A DNA stretch of 64,000 nucleotides from Stemphylium vesicarium (GCA_004380135.1 QXCR01000038.1:147273-211272); one strand, 5' to 3'. Shown: positions 41,701 to 55,100, counted from the first letter of the stretch. A program made the numbers and translations. Notes: generated from the letters alone by a model not told the origin.

Positions 41701-43672
41701 CATTCGCTGCCGTAGTCCGAGCTTTGCAGGCTCGACTTTGAATATCCTTATCCTGGGGAAGTTTGCGGGAATCGCAGCCAGGACTCACCGATGTCAGCGT
41801 ACGCAGCTATCCGTCTTGTAGAGACAGTTCCCATTGCGCGGCGACGTTAAGTGGAGCGCTGGTGTCGCGTAGCGTGCTGTCAGTCGTTGGCCGTGGGCAT
41901 AGTTGGGCGCTTGACGGCCGCAGAGACATGGGTCGCATATGCAGACCCATTGTTGTGCGCGCATTCCACAGCACCATCATGATCCGTCTCGGTGAATGAC
42001 AGGCTCTTGAAACTCGATCTCGGAAGCCAGCAGCGTAGTTTGAGCCGTGCCAACATCCGTTCTTTCTATGCAAGCCTAGACCCCGTCAGTTGCTCTACCT
42101 GTCAGTCAGGGACGCGAGCGAGACTGCCAAGGTCCGCCGCTAGTTAATATCGAGGCGGGCTGCCATTGGGATATGCCAATCTATCCTCGTCACAGGCGAA
42201 ATTGAAGTTGATGTGCCTCCCGAGCATGGGGTAGATGCGGCGAGCTGAGGGTAGAAGCGTGTTCCACTAATCGAGGGCAGGCCAGATGGTGTTGAGAGGA
42301 CAAGTTGACGATACATCCGAGCCGAGACCGCAGCGGTGGGCCCCGGGCGCAGTCGATGCGGCCAAGAAGCAAAGTGGAATTGAATGCTCGAGGCCGGGTT
42401 GCTGATCGCAGACGCACATCACTGCCCTTCGAGGGCAGCAGGTAGAGGCGAGCGTAGACGGCCGTCTCTGCTGACTGGGCGGGCGGAAGTACTCCGGAGA
42501 AGACCCCTGCGGCAGAAAGGCCGTTTGCTGGGGGATCCACCAGGTGGAGGCCCTGGTGCTTGCAGGGCCCGTCGAACGACCTGGGGCGCTGGCCAGTTGC
42601 ATGACACACTCGTCCGTTAGCCCCAAAGCTTTACGAGCCGTGAAGTCTGGGGATCTGCTTACCATTCTATAATGCCGCCTGCCTCTTACTAGCTCCCAGC
42701 GCATCAGTTACATTGCCACAGCTTTGCTCCAGGTGCGACGACTTGCTGCCTCTTTTTTTTGTCCCTCTTCTTCTTGCTCGCATCGCCTCGTCACCTCGTC
42801 ACCTCGCTCGTGCCGCGAACCCTGGCCTGTGCTCGATTCCCCAGACTAGGACTCTCTACCTGCGCCCCCCGTGCCCCAGCCAATCGCCGCAGGGTTGCCC
42901 AATTGCTCTCGTCGGGACCGAAGGTTGTGTCTGCGCTGTAATCTAGCCTTTTGGGCCGTACCAGCAAAAGGCCGCCGGCGCCTCCAGCTGTTCTACTTGC
43001 ACCGACGCTTACCTCAAGGCTGGACCCTCGTGCACCGCCAGCTTCCCAGCGCCTACCATTGCTTACCACCGCTTTCCTTCGCACTGGCTTCTACACATAC
43101 CACCGGGACCAGCGGTAGAATACGTACGCACGCCGACACATGTACGGACCGACCCAACTAAAGTCAATTCGCCGCCCCCTTGGATCTTCTCTTCGGCCAA
43201 CATAGGCTTGTTCTTGTTGCGAAGCCTCTCTGCTGTACTCCCGATTCCCCACCTTCGACGAAGCTTGCCTGTTGCTCGCAATTGACCCTGTCTATCTTTT
43301 CATATCATTAACCAGACGTCTAATTCCCCATTGAAATTGCAAGACCACGCGTGTTCTACGAGAACTACTCGTCGTCTTCACTGTCGTCGACGTCGCTGTG
43401 CAGCAAGCTCCGCGAAGCTCACCAGCATCCGTTTCTTGCCGGAAGCTCGTCCAGGTACCGCACTTGCTCCATTGCTTTCCCGCAGCATCTGCTGATCCAT
43501 GTATGTGCTTGCAGCATCCCTCGCTGCGTAGATTCTTTGTTTACTCGGCAAGCTTGCTGATCCCGCAAGCTCGACGAGCTCAACACAGCTTCCACCTACC
43601 CCTCCACAAGCTTGTCCAAAGCAATTGTGCCGTGGTCAAGCTTGTTCTTGTTGGCTCGTAACAGACGCATAC
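35734..43672. other. Gene desert of about 7.9 kb
   Basis: No credible gene on either strand. The first part is presumably the Maf1 3' UTR. From about 36.2 to 37.9 kb the DNA is AT-rich with repeated T-tracts (listed separately). From 38 to 42.7 kb composition is balanced and frames reach 178 codons (40543-41079) but carry no motif. From about 42.7 kb the sequence is C/T-rich and probably forms the long leader and promoter of the transcription factor gene. No transposase, reverse transcriptase or terminal repeat was recognised. Confidence 0.45.
36440..37800. repeat. Cluster of T-tracts with a recurring GGTTTTTT motif
   Basis: Runs of six to twelve T preceded by G occur at 36450-36462, 36919-36927, 37019-37025, 37053-37058, 37313-37318 and 37791-37796. 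Two share more: AGGTTTTTT, then CGAAAC, directly at 37311 and after an ATG triplet at 37050. One forms a T/A palindrome (TTTTTTATTTTTAAAAAA, about 37019-37036). Composition differs clearly from the flanks. Confidence 0.45.
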
Positions 43673-46600
43673 ATGACCATGGCCAAAGTCGAGAGCACGA
43701 GCCTGGCGGGCCCCACGAATACGCCGAGCGACGACTCCAACAGCTCTGGCAACAGCAGCAACAGTAAGTAGCACGCTTATTCGGGGAAAGTGGTCCCGCA
43801 AGCTAATACCGACTGCCATTCGTAGCTTCGACGTCCACGGCAAAGCCAGAGGCATCCCCAACCGCCGTCCAGTCCTTTCCCCCACCCAAGAACGATAAAC
43901 CCCGGCCTCACATCTGCACGACATGCACACGCTCCTTTGCGCGATTAGAACACCTGAAGCGACACGAGCGATCCCACACAAAAGAGAAGCCCTTCGAGTG
44001 CCCGCAATGCACACGATGCTTCGCGCGCCGCGACCTGCTCCTGCGCCACCAGCAGAAGCTCCACCAGCAAGGCGCGACTTCTGCGCGTCCCCGCACTGGA
44101 CGGAGGGAAAGCACGACTGGCCTCCCGCCCAACTCGGCCGCGCGAGTACGCAAGAACTCCGTGTCGAGTAACGTCGGCGGCGTCAAGGGCAATACCATGA
44201 GGCCGCGCGCGAACACCATCAGCCACATCGACCCCAACGGCTTCAACGGCTTCAACAACTTCCTAGCCTCCCACGGCGCTTCGATAGCAGCTAACAGGGG
44301 CGCTCACTCCGGCCATTCACATCACTCGAGCCTCTCAGGTATCAGCCAGTTTGATTACCGGGGCATGTCGACTGCTATGGGCAACCACGGGCAGCCTCAT
44401 GGCTTACCAAAACTCGACACACATCTCGGATACGGCATGGGAGGCGGTCTTCGCACAGCCCCAGTCCAAGGGGTGACTGGACCCGACGACCGTGAATTGG
44501 AGAAGTTCTTTGGATCATCCGCTGCGCCCACTATCAACCCCAACCAGCTGCACCACTTTACCGGGGCTGTCGGTATCCCGCAATCTCCCTTCAAGCAACA
44601 ATTCGCCAATCCCTTTGCGGGCAACAACCCGATTGAGGAAGATGACTTCGGTTGGAGCATGGGTATGGATAATTCCATGGTATTTTCCGGCGCGAACGAA
44701 TCCGCTCTGGACGGCTCATCACCATCAGCGATAAGTACCGCAAGCCAGGGTGCCTTCAACGAGATGATGCTAGATGGTTCAAGCCAGCCAAACTCGGCAG
44801 CCATGTGGCATAACCCTTTGGTGACACATACCAGCATCAACCCGACCGCTTTCACCCTCGATGCTATGGCTCCCGTCTTCCCCGAGCTCATGATGAACTC
44901 AAACAACTCCCAGGACCTTGGCGACCAGGGCGTTCAGAATGATTTCTACGCCACTACTCCACCTCCTTTAGCGGCCATGAGCCCTTCAGCTGGTATACCC
45001 GGTATGCCGAACCAGTATTTTCAGACGCCCATGACATTCGCTTCTGATGCCCGCAGCATATCATCTTCCTCAGTCGGTGGGAGCGCAAGGCACAGCTCTG
45101 TTTCCTCATTTTCCACTGAAACAATCACAGAGTCTACGAGGCAATCTTTGATGCATAACTTAAGCCAAGCTATGGGGTACGGTCAGGGAGCTCAACGAAG
45201 ATTCTCACAACCAGCAGTCAGCTCGCCTCTGTCATCGAATGGAGCTACTAAACATTCAGGTCAAGCCGGCCTACTCCCTAGTACCATGGACATTCAGCGT
45301 TACGTTAACGCGTACATTCATTACTTCCATCCACACTTGCCTTTCTTGCACATTCCAACACTATCTTTCGATACCCCAGCATACACATATCAGCTTCGCG
45401 CTGCTGGTAGCTTCAACCAAGACACCATGGGTGGCGGAGGCGGTTGCTTGATCCTCGCAATGGCCGCGATTGGCGCCCTCTACGAGTTTGAGCAGAACAT
45501 TGCAAAAGAATTGTTCGAGGCTGCGAAGAAGCTGATTCTCTTCTATCTTGACGAGCGCCGCAAAGCTGGCCTCTCTGCCGTCAATGGGCCTAGTGCCGCA
45601 AACGACCATATCAATAAACCACCCCTGTGGTTGGTCCAGGCAATGCTACTCAACCTCATCTTTGGGCTCAACTGCGGCGATCGACAGGCTGCGGAGGTGG
45701 CGAGCACTCATTGCGCAGCCCTCGTAAGTCTAGCGAAAGCTGCTGGTTTAGACAAACCCGCAACCCCAGAGCAGACCACTTCCAGTCCATCGAACAACTC
45801 AAATGGGGACCTCAACATGTCCGACGACCAGCAAAGAGACAGTGTAGATGAGCACACCCAATGGATCCAGTGGAAGAAGGTCGAGGAGCGCAAGAGAACC
45901 TATTTCGCCATCTTCTCCATGTCGAGTCTGCTCGTTTCAGCGTACGCACATTCTCCCCGCATTCTCAACTCCGAGATTCATCTAGATCTCCCGTGTGAAG
46001 AGGATCTTTGGTCTGTCGACAACCCTCAAGCATGGGTCGCCATGGGCGGGCCGATGCTAGCGCAGACTCGGGGACTTTCTTTTATTACTGCCATGACGTA
46101 CCTTCTTGAAGCCAGCACACGACACTCAACCTCACGAATGCGCAACTCATATCCACAGGCGTTCGCCGGAGGCCAATCCTTGAACGGCCCCTCTGAGAGC
46201 GACATCCGTCCGAGCACATTCGGTTGCTACGTGTTGATCAACGCGATGCACGTTTACATTTGGGAGACACGGAATAGACACAACGGACGCTTATGGAAGG
46301 TCCATGAGACAGAGGCTATGCACGCCCAGGTCGAGCCTGCGCTCAAAGCTTGGCAGGTTGCGTGGCGAGCGAATCCGAACCACAGCATCGAGCGACCAAG
46401 TCCGTTTGGACCCTTGTCCGCCGACTGCATACCGCTTTTGGACCTTGCCTATGTCAGGCTTTTCGTGAATCTTGGTCGAGCGAAAGAGCTCTTGTGGCAG
46501 CGCGACTTTGATGGCATGGCGAACGAATTGGCAAGGGGCGTCGACGTTATTGGCCAGACTGACGACACGCCCGAGAGGTCGTCTCCGATGGACCTAAACC

Positions 46601-47260
46601 ACTCAGCTTCGCCAGGGCAGATGGGTTCGCACGATCAAATCAGCCCTGGGCGTGGCAGCAACGGCTTCAACATCAGCCCTTCCTCAAAGCGTGAGAAACA
46701 TCTCCGCAAAGCTGCGTTTTATGCCGCCGACTCTCTTTCCATGGCAGACAAGCTAGGTGCCTCATACGCTGACTTCACGGCCCGGGAACTGCCCAATTCA
46801 TCTGCATTGTGCACATTTGACTGCGCACAAGTACTCGCTGAATGGGTCGCGACTCTTCAAGATCGTGTTGGGCGCTACGTCGGTGTACTAGGCAGAGACG
46901 AAATCAACTACTCGGAAGTGCCTGCAGTCTTACTGCTCGAAGACGAGGATGTGAAGCTTCTGCAGAAGATTGACGATATCCTTCATCATGCAGATATGAA
47001 GTTGGCCTATGATATCTCTTCAAGCAATTTGCCAATGCTAGGTGGTCTTTCCAACTTGAGTCACTGCGGATACGGTACAAAGTTGTTGATGGTGACGGCT
47101 TACATGCTGTCAAAATCCGTTGTTTGGCCTGGTAAGTTCTCGCTGGAGGCGTACATGTGGCGATACTAATACTTTTGCAGTCACTCACGTCCAAGCCCGC
47201 GCACTCGAGTCGCATGCTCAACACCTCAGTCAACGTGCGGAAAACTCTACCCTTCAGTAA
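43673..47260 (+). CDS. C2H2 zinc-finger transcription factor with fungal-specific TF domain
   Basis: Three exons, 43673-43763, 43826-47131 and 47181-47260, give 1158 aa. After a Ser/Thr/Pro-rich start come two tandem C2H2 fingers: C61-x2-C64 ... H77-x3-H81 and C89-x2-C92 ... H105-x4-H110, with the linker SHTKEKPFEC between them. This two-finger arrangement is that of ADR1, AmdX and Klf1-like factors. A basic stretch follows (PRTGRRESTTG, VRKNS), then a long disordered region rich in Asn, Ser, Gly and Met. Residues about 370-700 form the fungal-specific TF domain (YVNAYIHYFHPHLPFLHIP, GLNCGDRQAAEVASTHC). The protein is nuclear and binds G-rich sites by family analogy. The last intron (47132-47180) adds 26 codons. 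Target pathway unknown; ADR1 relatives control carbon and amide use. Confidence 0.88.
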
Positions 47261-49444
47261 ATTCCTGTCCGCACTAGACTTGTACAATACTACCCCAGAT
47301 GACGCGTTCCTCCGGTTGCTGCTCTACGTCAGCTACTCACGTCCTTGCCGGACACTTGCCGATCGCGAGAAGCATTATGGACACCGTATTCATTCTTTCT
47401 CAAGTCTTTCTTGTACAGTTTACATCATTCCTTGGACCCGGCACCTGTGCTCAAGGGTATATTACTTCGGCATGGATGTTTCCAGATGCACCGGCGAGTC
47501 ACCGCGGCGGGTATCTAATTTCCACGACATGGTCGACGAGAACGGTCTTTTTTTTATTTCAGTAGTGGCCGGCGTTTTGAGAGGAAGATTCAGGGCGTAA
47601 TCTTGTCGTATTTTGGGTGCGCTTTACACGGAGTTTTGTACATGGGGGTACTCATATGAGGCATCTTTTGCTGGCGGTGCAGACACAGTTCTGGTGCGAC
47701 TGGCATTTGCCACACATTCTGAAAAGGAACGATGCTACGACACAATCCTTGAACGATCATGTCTCATCTTTGGGAACTGGGTTATTGGCGGTGGCTAGGC
47801 GCAAACGGGACAGCGGTCCAAAAAGTGCTATTGATCCACGCAGTCTAGGAACTTCGTACACGAAATGGATGAAATTCCTTACTAAGGGCTTTGTTTTTGG
47901 TATCGCTTCTTAGTGATGCTATAAAATCCGCTAAAGCCTTGTCTATTTTCCTGACATCGCAGTTTGACAACAGATCGTGCTTGGCACGAGACACGTGTAC
48001 CTGCAAGCGCGCCAACATTCTCGTTCCTGGACCTCCCCTTCGCACTCCCATGGTAGTGAGCAGCCAACTATGTGCGACATTACGCACATCCGTACCATAC
48101 TAAACAAAAAAAGAGCGGAAGAACTCTTGAGCATGACGCAACTTGAAGAAGAGGCATTCCGAGCCCGAATCCGCTTCATTCTCTACATCTTCAACTTCCA
48201 CTTCGTCTCTAGCCGCATGAGTAAAATACCTCACTCCACGAGATACTAATCCAACAAAAGGATCTACTCGTTCACTAAACCCAAAGCAAAACTAACGTTA
48301 CACTTCACGTGCATCGACTTTTCTTCACTCGGCCACATGCGTCCGAGACACCACCCAGCGCGCCTTTTTTTCGATCCCTCTCTCTCTCTCTCTCGCTCGT
48401 CCTGTCTCAGTCTGAAGCTCCGCGACCCTCCGCCACGAAATACGCGCGGAAGCGGCGGCTCGGCGCTGCGCGTATCGGAGGCGTCTCCGATGCAACGTGA
48501 GATGGTCAGCAGATCGAAGGGTTACAAGGAAAGGCAAACGCAAAAAAAAGAGGTCAGGGCTGCGGCGCGGAAGAAGGCGCAATGCAGTTGGGTGCAGGGT
48601 CAGGGTTGCGAGCCAAGGGAGAGAGAGAAAGTAGAAAATGGACGTTGTAGGGATAGTTGGTGGGATTCTAGATGCGCGCTTGAGGGGACGTTTCCGGACG
48701 TTCCTGGATGGATGGATGCGAGTGCATGACGCCGTGGTGGGACCGAGTGGTGGGAATTGTTTGGTGTGTGTGGTGCTGGTTTGTAAGAGGGTTGAGGTAG
48801 GTTTGTAATAGCTACGTTTTGAACAAGAGGTGGTGGAGTGAGAGATGTTTTGGTGCGAAAGATGTTGTTGGTGAAGATGTAGATTTGGTGGGTTACTTGG
48901 TTGTGATCGTGTAGGCCATCAAGTCGTTTGTCAAAAAGATGAGAATTCCTCACATTTCACACTGTAGGAACTATAGCATATTTCCATGCCTCTGGAATTA
49001 AGCTATCCTTTTGGCCTGCCTTTTTGTCCTCTTTGTCAATTTGAACACGGAGCGCTGATATGGCGGTGTTTCGTATTCGAAAGGCACAGAGCGACCTCGT
49101 CGCTCATGTAGTACCCGTAGAACCTCATGTCTTCGAGATGAGTAAGCTGATCTCGTCACGACCCTTGCTTACTATACCGCGAACGCTCTTTACTGAGCAT
49201 CCAGAGGAAAGCTATCAGAAGTGAAAACTCGCAACAACCTGCCTAGAATCGGTCGCGCACGTGCGCGATGCTCTGATTGGTTATACGCGTACTTGGATCG
49301 CGTACACCTGCCGCGTACATGATCGCGACAACAGCAACTACTATCGCAGCAACTTCAAACAAAGACACGCAAGCCAACGCAATTCCCTAATTCTTCTTAG
49401 TGGCCACCACGTCTAGAGATTGAGAGAGAGCACAATACGGCAAC
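47261..49444. other. Intergenic with (CT)n tract
   Basis: About 2.2 kb between the transcription factor stop and the dynactin gene start. A (CT)8 run lies at 48378-48394. The frames near 48325-48729 and 47613-47913 have no motif. The last 200 bases, with a GCGCACGTGCGCG palindrome near 49255, are likely the dynactin gene promoter. Confidence 0.5.
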
Positions 49445-50422
49445 ATGTCGCGGCCCGCAGCGCGAAAAGCAGCGCCGAAGGGGGAGTACATTGAGACGGT
49501 GCGTCAAACCCAGCCAGCCAGCCCAACCAACCATCCGAGCATTTCCAACCCCAAAAAAGAGAAAGAACGAATCACATCTAAACTCAGCACATCCATTTCT
49601 TCGCTCTCCTCCCCTCCCAATTTCTCCAATCCCTCAAATCCAATTTCCAATTTTCATCCAGCCATCCATCCACCACCTCCAACCATGAAGAAAACACACA
49701 TCCCCCCTAACCCCACACGCCCTCCACACAGGACTCAGGCAACAAAGTCTCCCGTCGCAGCGCCATCACTGGCACCGCAAACATCACCCTCGGCGGCCGC
49801 ACCGTCATAATGGCTGATGTCCAACTCCGCGGCGACTTACACCCCACCCGCAGCGCGCCATCGCAGTCGGGCAAGGACGTCACGCCCACGAGCATCAGCA
49901 TCGGGCGGTGTACGGTTATCAGCCAGGGTAGCGTGATTAAGCCGCCGAGCAGGATTAGTAGGGGGCAGGTACATTATTATCCGATGAAGATTGGGGATAA
50001 TGTTTTTGTCGGTATGTTGTTTTTCGCTGTCTGTTTTCTGGTCTGATTTTGTTGTTTGTGTCGTCTTGGTAACATTTGCATTGGTTGATGAATATTGCTG
50101 ATTGCGGAAATCAGGCCCCAATTCAACGGTCCAGGCTATATCCATCTCTTCGCATGTGCATGTGGGTCAGAATTGCACTATTGGGCCTTTTGCTATCGTC
50201 AAGGAGAATGTCAAGATCTTGCCTCACACTGTTGTACCTGCAAACATGGTTATTGCGTCTGGATCTGTTGTTGGAGGGCGACCAGCAAGGGTGGTCGGTG
50301 ATGTCGGTGAGGGATGGGGCGTCAGTGGAGGAGGCGGTGGTGGGCTGGGCGTCGGAGGTGGAGGCGAGGAGAAGTGGGTTGAAGGAGGGGATTTGAGGGA
50401 GTTGGTGAGGAGTATACGATAG
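49445..50422 (+). CDS. Dynactin subunit 5 (p25)
   Basis: Three exons, 49445-49498, 49732-50011 and 50115-50422, encode 213 aa; the first intron is long for this window (233 nt). The body is a left-handed parallel beta-helix of hexapeptide repeats: ITGTANITLGGRTVIMADV, SIGRCTVISQGSVIKPPSR, KIGDNVFVGPNSTVQAISI, HVHVGQNCTIGPFAIV, then PANMVIASGSVVGG and RPARVVGD. This order and the YPMKIGDNVFVG segment fit p25, part of the pointed-end complex of dynactin. That complex caps the Arp1 filament and, in Aspergillus, is needed for dynein to pick up early endosomes. The tail carries a glycine-rich insertion (GVSGGGGGGLGVGGGGEEKW) not found in short homologues, then a helix ending RELVRSIR. Confidence 0.9.
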
Positions 50423-50857
50423 TGGGGTGGAAGTGGTGGAATGGAAATGCAAAGTGGAGCCTAGCAAGGGTTTATCGACGGTCGGACGGCATGATCAACA
50501 CTTTTGCCTTCTAGCTCTCTGTGAGTAGAAGATCTTGTGCTGCTGGTGAGAATGCGTGTGTTCGCTCGCCATCAATGGGACAAACTAGCCCTCGAGGTCA
50601 AGCCAAGAACTCAGCAATCGTGATTCATGAATTGAGGTTCTGTACCCACCCCGAAATCAAGCGCTGAACACAATAAAAAGAGACATACGCTCTCCCATAC
50701 CAAGACTCCCAGGCGCCTCGCGCATAACGCAAGCCCATTATCAACCTAAGCCATTCATCGCAAATGCGTTACCCCTGCGAATAAACGAGACCCAGTCGCT
50801 GCGAAGCTTTATATTCTAAATTGCCGTTTCTAATCCTACAACAAAACCAAGACAAAC
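50423..50857. other. Convergent 3' intergenic
   Basis: About 435 bases between the stops of dynactin p25 and the rhodopsin-like gene, with nothing recognisable. An AATAAAAAG sequence at about 50671 could serve as a poly(A) signal for the plus-strand gene. Confidence 0.4.
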
Positions 50858-52138
50858 TCATACCATCTCCTTCCCCTTTTGCCCCTCCTTCACCTCCATC
50901 GTAGTCAACTCAAACTCCCTCTTCTGATAGATGCCTTGGTTGTCCCAGGAGTCCGGACTGGAGTCGCTCTTCGTGTCGTTGAAAGTGGTGCGTGCGTCCG
51001 AGTAGATGTGAGCTTTGTGGGCGGATTTGGTGCCAATGGTTGGGCCGGGACCGAAGCCGAAACCGAAGAGGGACGGGACTCTGTGGGTAATTTGTCAGCA
51101 TTTGGGTGAAAGTGGTTACACTTTTTGGTTGGACGTACTTGCTGCGCCTGGTCAGTTCGTCGCCAGATGACGCCAGTTTCTTTGACGTGAGAGAGGTTTT
51201 GATGTCGCGGAGGAGAGGGCGTAGGACGGGGATACACTGGACGATGATGGTGCCGACGATTTCGGATGAGTACCAGATGTTGGAGTGGGCGTTGCGCCAG
51301 AAGTACCATTCGTCCTTCTCGTTGCCTTCGTCTTTCCAGCTTGTGCGGACGGCGGAGATAACGGCGACAATCATACCCTGGTTCTGGTTAGTGAGTTGAA
51401 TGCGCAATCGGGTGGAACTATCGTACCAGACTCATGGCGACGCAAAGTCCAATCTTTTCAACCCTTCGCATGTCGAGTTTCCAGGTGATGATCCAGGGGA
51501 ATACCGCGAGGACAAAGTCCATGATGATGTTGTAGACATTGCCACCCTCTTTGAAGTCATCCCTGAACTTCGGGTCGAGGGAAAAGTCGAGACGGTACCA
51601 GACGTCGTAGGATTCCTTTCCATCGACCTTTGCCCATTGCAGGATAACCTTTGCGACCATGTAGGCATTCATAGAACCGATACAGAACCATAGTATCCAT
51701 TGGCCCCAGCTCTTGGTCAGCTTTAGTAAGGTAACGGCGAAGGCTGTCTTAGTAAGAGACTGGTTGACGAGAGTACCGCACGAGGTAATGTTGATGAGGA
51801 TGTGCATGCGATCGTCCCATGTATCTGTAACGTAACCGGTTGCGTACTCCGTAGATATTATGGCGTTGTTCGCGGCTAATATCATCTATGGTGCGGTCAG
51901 CATCAAGCATCTGTTAACGCGCGCACGTAAGCCCGAAGTACTCACCCACGAGACGAGTAGGATGTGGTCATCCCACCATAAGCCATGTCGGCGCGTAATC
52001 TTGATCCATATCCTGAGTGCTAGAAAGGCAGTCGCACCAGCGAAGAGTATCCATAGTCCAAGGTTGAGTTCTAGTGACGGGTCCACATAGCCGTGACCCG
52101 AATCATTGTGTTTCCTACGGGAGATCATTTTGACATGT
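50858..52138 (-). CDS. Seven-helix rhodopsin-like (Pth11-related) integral membrane protein
   Basis: Four exons, 52138-51956, 51885-51427, 51377-51139 and 51080-50858, give 367 aa with consistent phase; the introns are 70, 49 and 58 nt. The N-terminal third starts MISRRKHNDSGHGYVDPSLE, then helix 1 LGLWILFAGATAFLALRIW. The short HGLWWDDHILLVSW, helix 4 WILWFCIGSMNAYMVAKV and KESYDVWYRLDF follow. A later helix (VYNIIMDFVLAVFPWIITW) precedes VEKIGLCVAMSLGMIVAVIS and the EIVGTIIVQCIPVLRPLL that closes the bundle. This is the fungal 'rhodopsin' domain family (PF20684-type), which includes Pth11, a surface sensor in plant pathogens; most members are uncharacterised. The cytosolic tail is Ser/Gly/Lys-rich. 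No CFEM domain is present. Plasma-membrane location is inferred. Confidence 0.87.
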
Positions 52139-55100
52139 CGCTCGGAACGGGAGACGGCATAGAAGCGAAATGAAGTAAATCCGAAAAGAGCGTGAAAGTA
52201 GTCGCAGACCGAGAAAGTTTGAAAAGTAAAGAGCGAACGAGCGAATGCCTCCGGCACTCTGCACTGGAATGAAGATGACCGGGGTGGTGAACGGGAAAAA
52301 AGAACGACAAACAAGAAACGAAGGATTGATTAGAAACGGGCCGGAACTCGAGATCATTCAATTGCCCCTCTCCGCCAAGTCCCGTGCGAGTTACCCATGG
52401 CTTTCCAGGTATTTTTCAGGCTTCACATCGCATGGCTACTCAATATGCTGGGGGATTCCAGACCCGGGACATGTGAAATGAGGTCCCAGCGCAAAGGACG
52501 ATTGGTGGAACCACCAATCCGGTAGTAGACAAGCGGCCGGCGCCGTTGCACGACAACAGTTCATTTTCCGATAATTCCTGGGGAAGCTCGTGGCTTGCTA
52601 GCAAGAAATGGGTATGGTCCGTAGGGCACCCAGAGACACGGGCTGACGCGGAAGGCCCGCCGTCATCTCGCGCCGATGGGAGACGAGGCGATCCATTCTA
52701 CCTTTGTTTAAACGGTGGTTTGATTCATAAATCGCCGCACGCGAAGCTATCTGAGACGGGGATGCCACGAGGAGTTTATCGATGTTCCATGAAGTTTCAG
52801 GGCGCTGACGATGCCCCATTGTACAACAAGTTCGCGAAACGTGTGATAATCAAGGGGAACCAGACTCACGCGGGGCGCGCTGTCGCCAACTTGTACTGGC
52901 GGAGAATTTTTTCACTTCCCCATCCCTGAAAGGCGGCTGGATGGGGGGATGTCGAAATTAGATTAACGCATCGCTATCACGAGTCCGCCGTGCCAAGAAA
53001 CCGCGACAAAGGGATACCCAAGATAGTGCCGCAATTATGCCGGCGGATAAGGACAAGCATCCCCCCGTGCGCAGATTTTGCTGTTGGGGTCGCTTACGGT
53101 CATGACTGCGAATTCGATGAACCACCAACGATGGGATAGGGACTGTGTTTCATGTTGACGGGTGCCAAGTCTGAAAGTGAGGTCGCTAGGCCGCAACGAG
53201 AATGGTACATCCGATGCATGAACGGGGACGTCATCGGGACGCTGTACGTTTCTATCACGCGGCGTTCACCTCTTTTTAGTCCGAAACGAATCAATACCTA
53301 AGCAGTCAGCCATGTCTGCGCGCATTAGACAGTGGTGATATCGAAAGGTTAACAAACTGGGAAAGGGCAACGTGCTGATTCGGAGGAGTTCTTGAGTGGA
53401 AGCCAGACGCGCATGTTGTTCAACCTCCCACCGCTAAACCTTCCAGTTATCACGGCCATACTCGTCTCGGAATCAATCCTCATCTTCCGCAGGATATCCA
53501 TGGCTCTCTCCTATTAATACTCCGGGTCGTCTTTCGTCCTGTTTGGATACTGTTACCGCAGCCGGGCATTTCAATCTCCGCTCCTTGCGCTTCGAGACAC
53601 CTTCCTAAAAGTTGAGCCTCAAAGGTCCAAAGAACGAGGTGGATGCTTGAGATTGCGAAGATGACGAATACAGTAGCTCTCCAACATCCGTATTTGTGTT
53701 CAGAAACCTGGCTCGTCCGGATTGTTGATTACTAGATACCTTTGGTTAGCCCTGCCTTCTCCCTAGCGCTTTTAGTCAAGCGCATCGACGTTCAGACAGT
53801 CGGTCAGGTGTTCCTTGCTGTCGAAGGATCTATGGCGCATTCCCGCACCTATTTCCTAACGGGCCTTCCTATAGAGAGGTCTTAGCTGCGCTGGCGGCAT
53901 TATTTGCACACCTCGCGTTGGTGTGGGGACAGCAAGAAGAAAGGTGAGTAAGGAGGTCGCGACGGCGAGTTGGGAAATGTATCATAACGATGATGCGGTA
54001 TTCCAAAAAACCTCGACGTTGTTGCCGGTACTGTCAAAAGTGATTAGACCACCATCGGACAATTCATTGCTAGGATACACACCAGAGAAACACCATCATT
54101 TCCATCCGCCCCAGCTTCATGGCCCAGTGAGCATATGAACACCCAACAGACAATAGGCCAACCTGGCATTAAAGTTGCATAGGCGTCGCACACGGGACTA
54201 CATCTTCATACCGATTCAGAAACTTCACAGCGAAGTGTGTGTTTCTAATCTGATTATGCCAGGTTGCACGCAACAAAAAGGGCAGTTGAAATAACACTCA
54301 ACTCGGAATCCACGACCATAAGAAAACATGTCATATACTCTATAAGAACCCAATGTAACTCCAGTCTCTGCGCATCCCTCCAATCCGCTTCACACAGCAA
54401 AGTCTTTCGTGACAACAGATGATGAATAAATAGTAGGGCCGCGCTTCCTACTTTCCAATACCAGTCGGGCCCCTCAATACTAGCTTCGAACAATGATATT
54501 CTTACCGTATATACACTTGAATAGTTACTCTTTTTCTCTTACTTTCGGGAAACTACTGCTTTGTGAAATCTACCGCTGCGGTATTGAAGTCACTGATAGA
54601 AGAAGTAGAGAAGGATTCGAAAACTCAATGCTTAACTCCTGAATACTTGCCCCGTCGCATACCATACATACTCAAGCCTGCTCTTCGGGAAAGCTCTCGC
54701 TGTTCCTGGTATATTAATATCCGCATTCTGATACTATTAGCTTTGAGGCTCTAGCCTCTCCCGAGCGTCATCTGCGTGCACGGTAGTAAGAGGTAGAGAC
54801 GGAGTACATCACCGTGTGCAGCTGGGGCAGCGTGTGCTAGACATGCCTTTGGAAACGTTCCTAGCGAGTAGTTGACTGATTATGTCCATGACATCTATCG
54901 TGACTGCAACAGAGAGATGGCTCAGCGCGGACCGGCTGAATCCACATTTAGCAAGATCTAACACAAGGGATAAGCAAGAGCAAAACGTAAGTAGCTTATA
55001 TCGGTCCGCAATCATTTATATTATATGTACGACTTTCATCATAGATAACAAGTCTCTCTCTGTATGTGTTTCGCTAACATTGCTTTCCAAGGATATCATA

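Noticed and set aside
41676..41775. CCCCAG...TTCCCGCA and CTGGGG...TGCGGGAA, possible inverted repeat
   Set aside because: The two motifs occur in the wrong order to pair as one stem; arms are only 6-8 bases, so likely chance.
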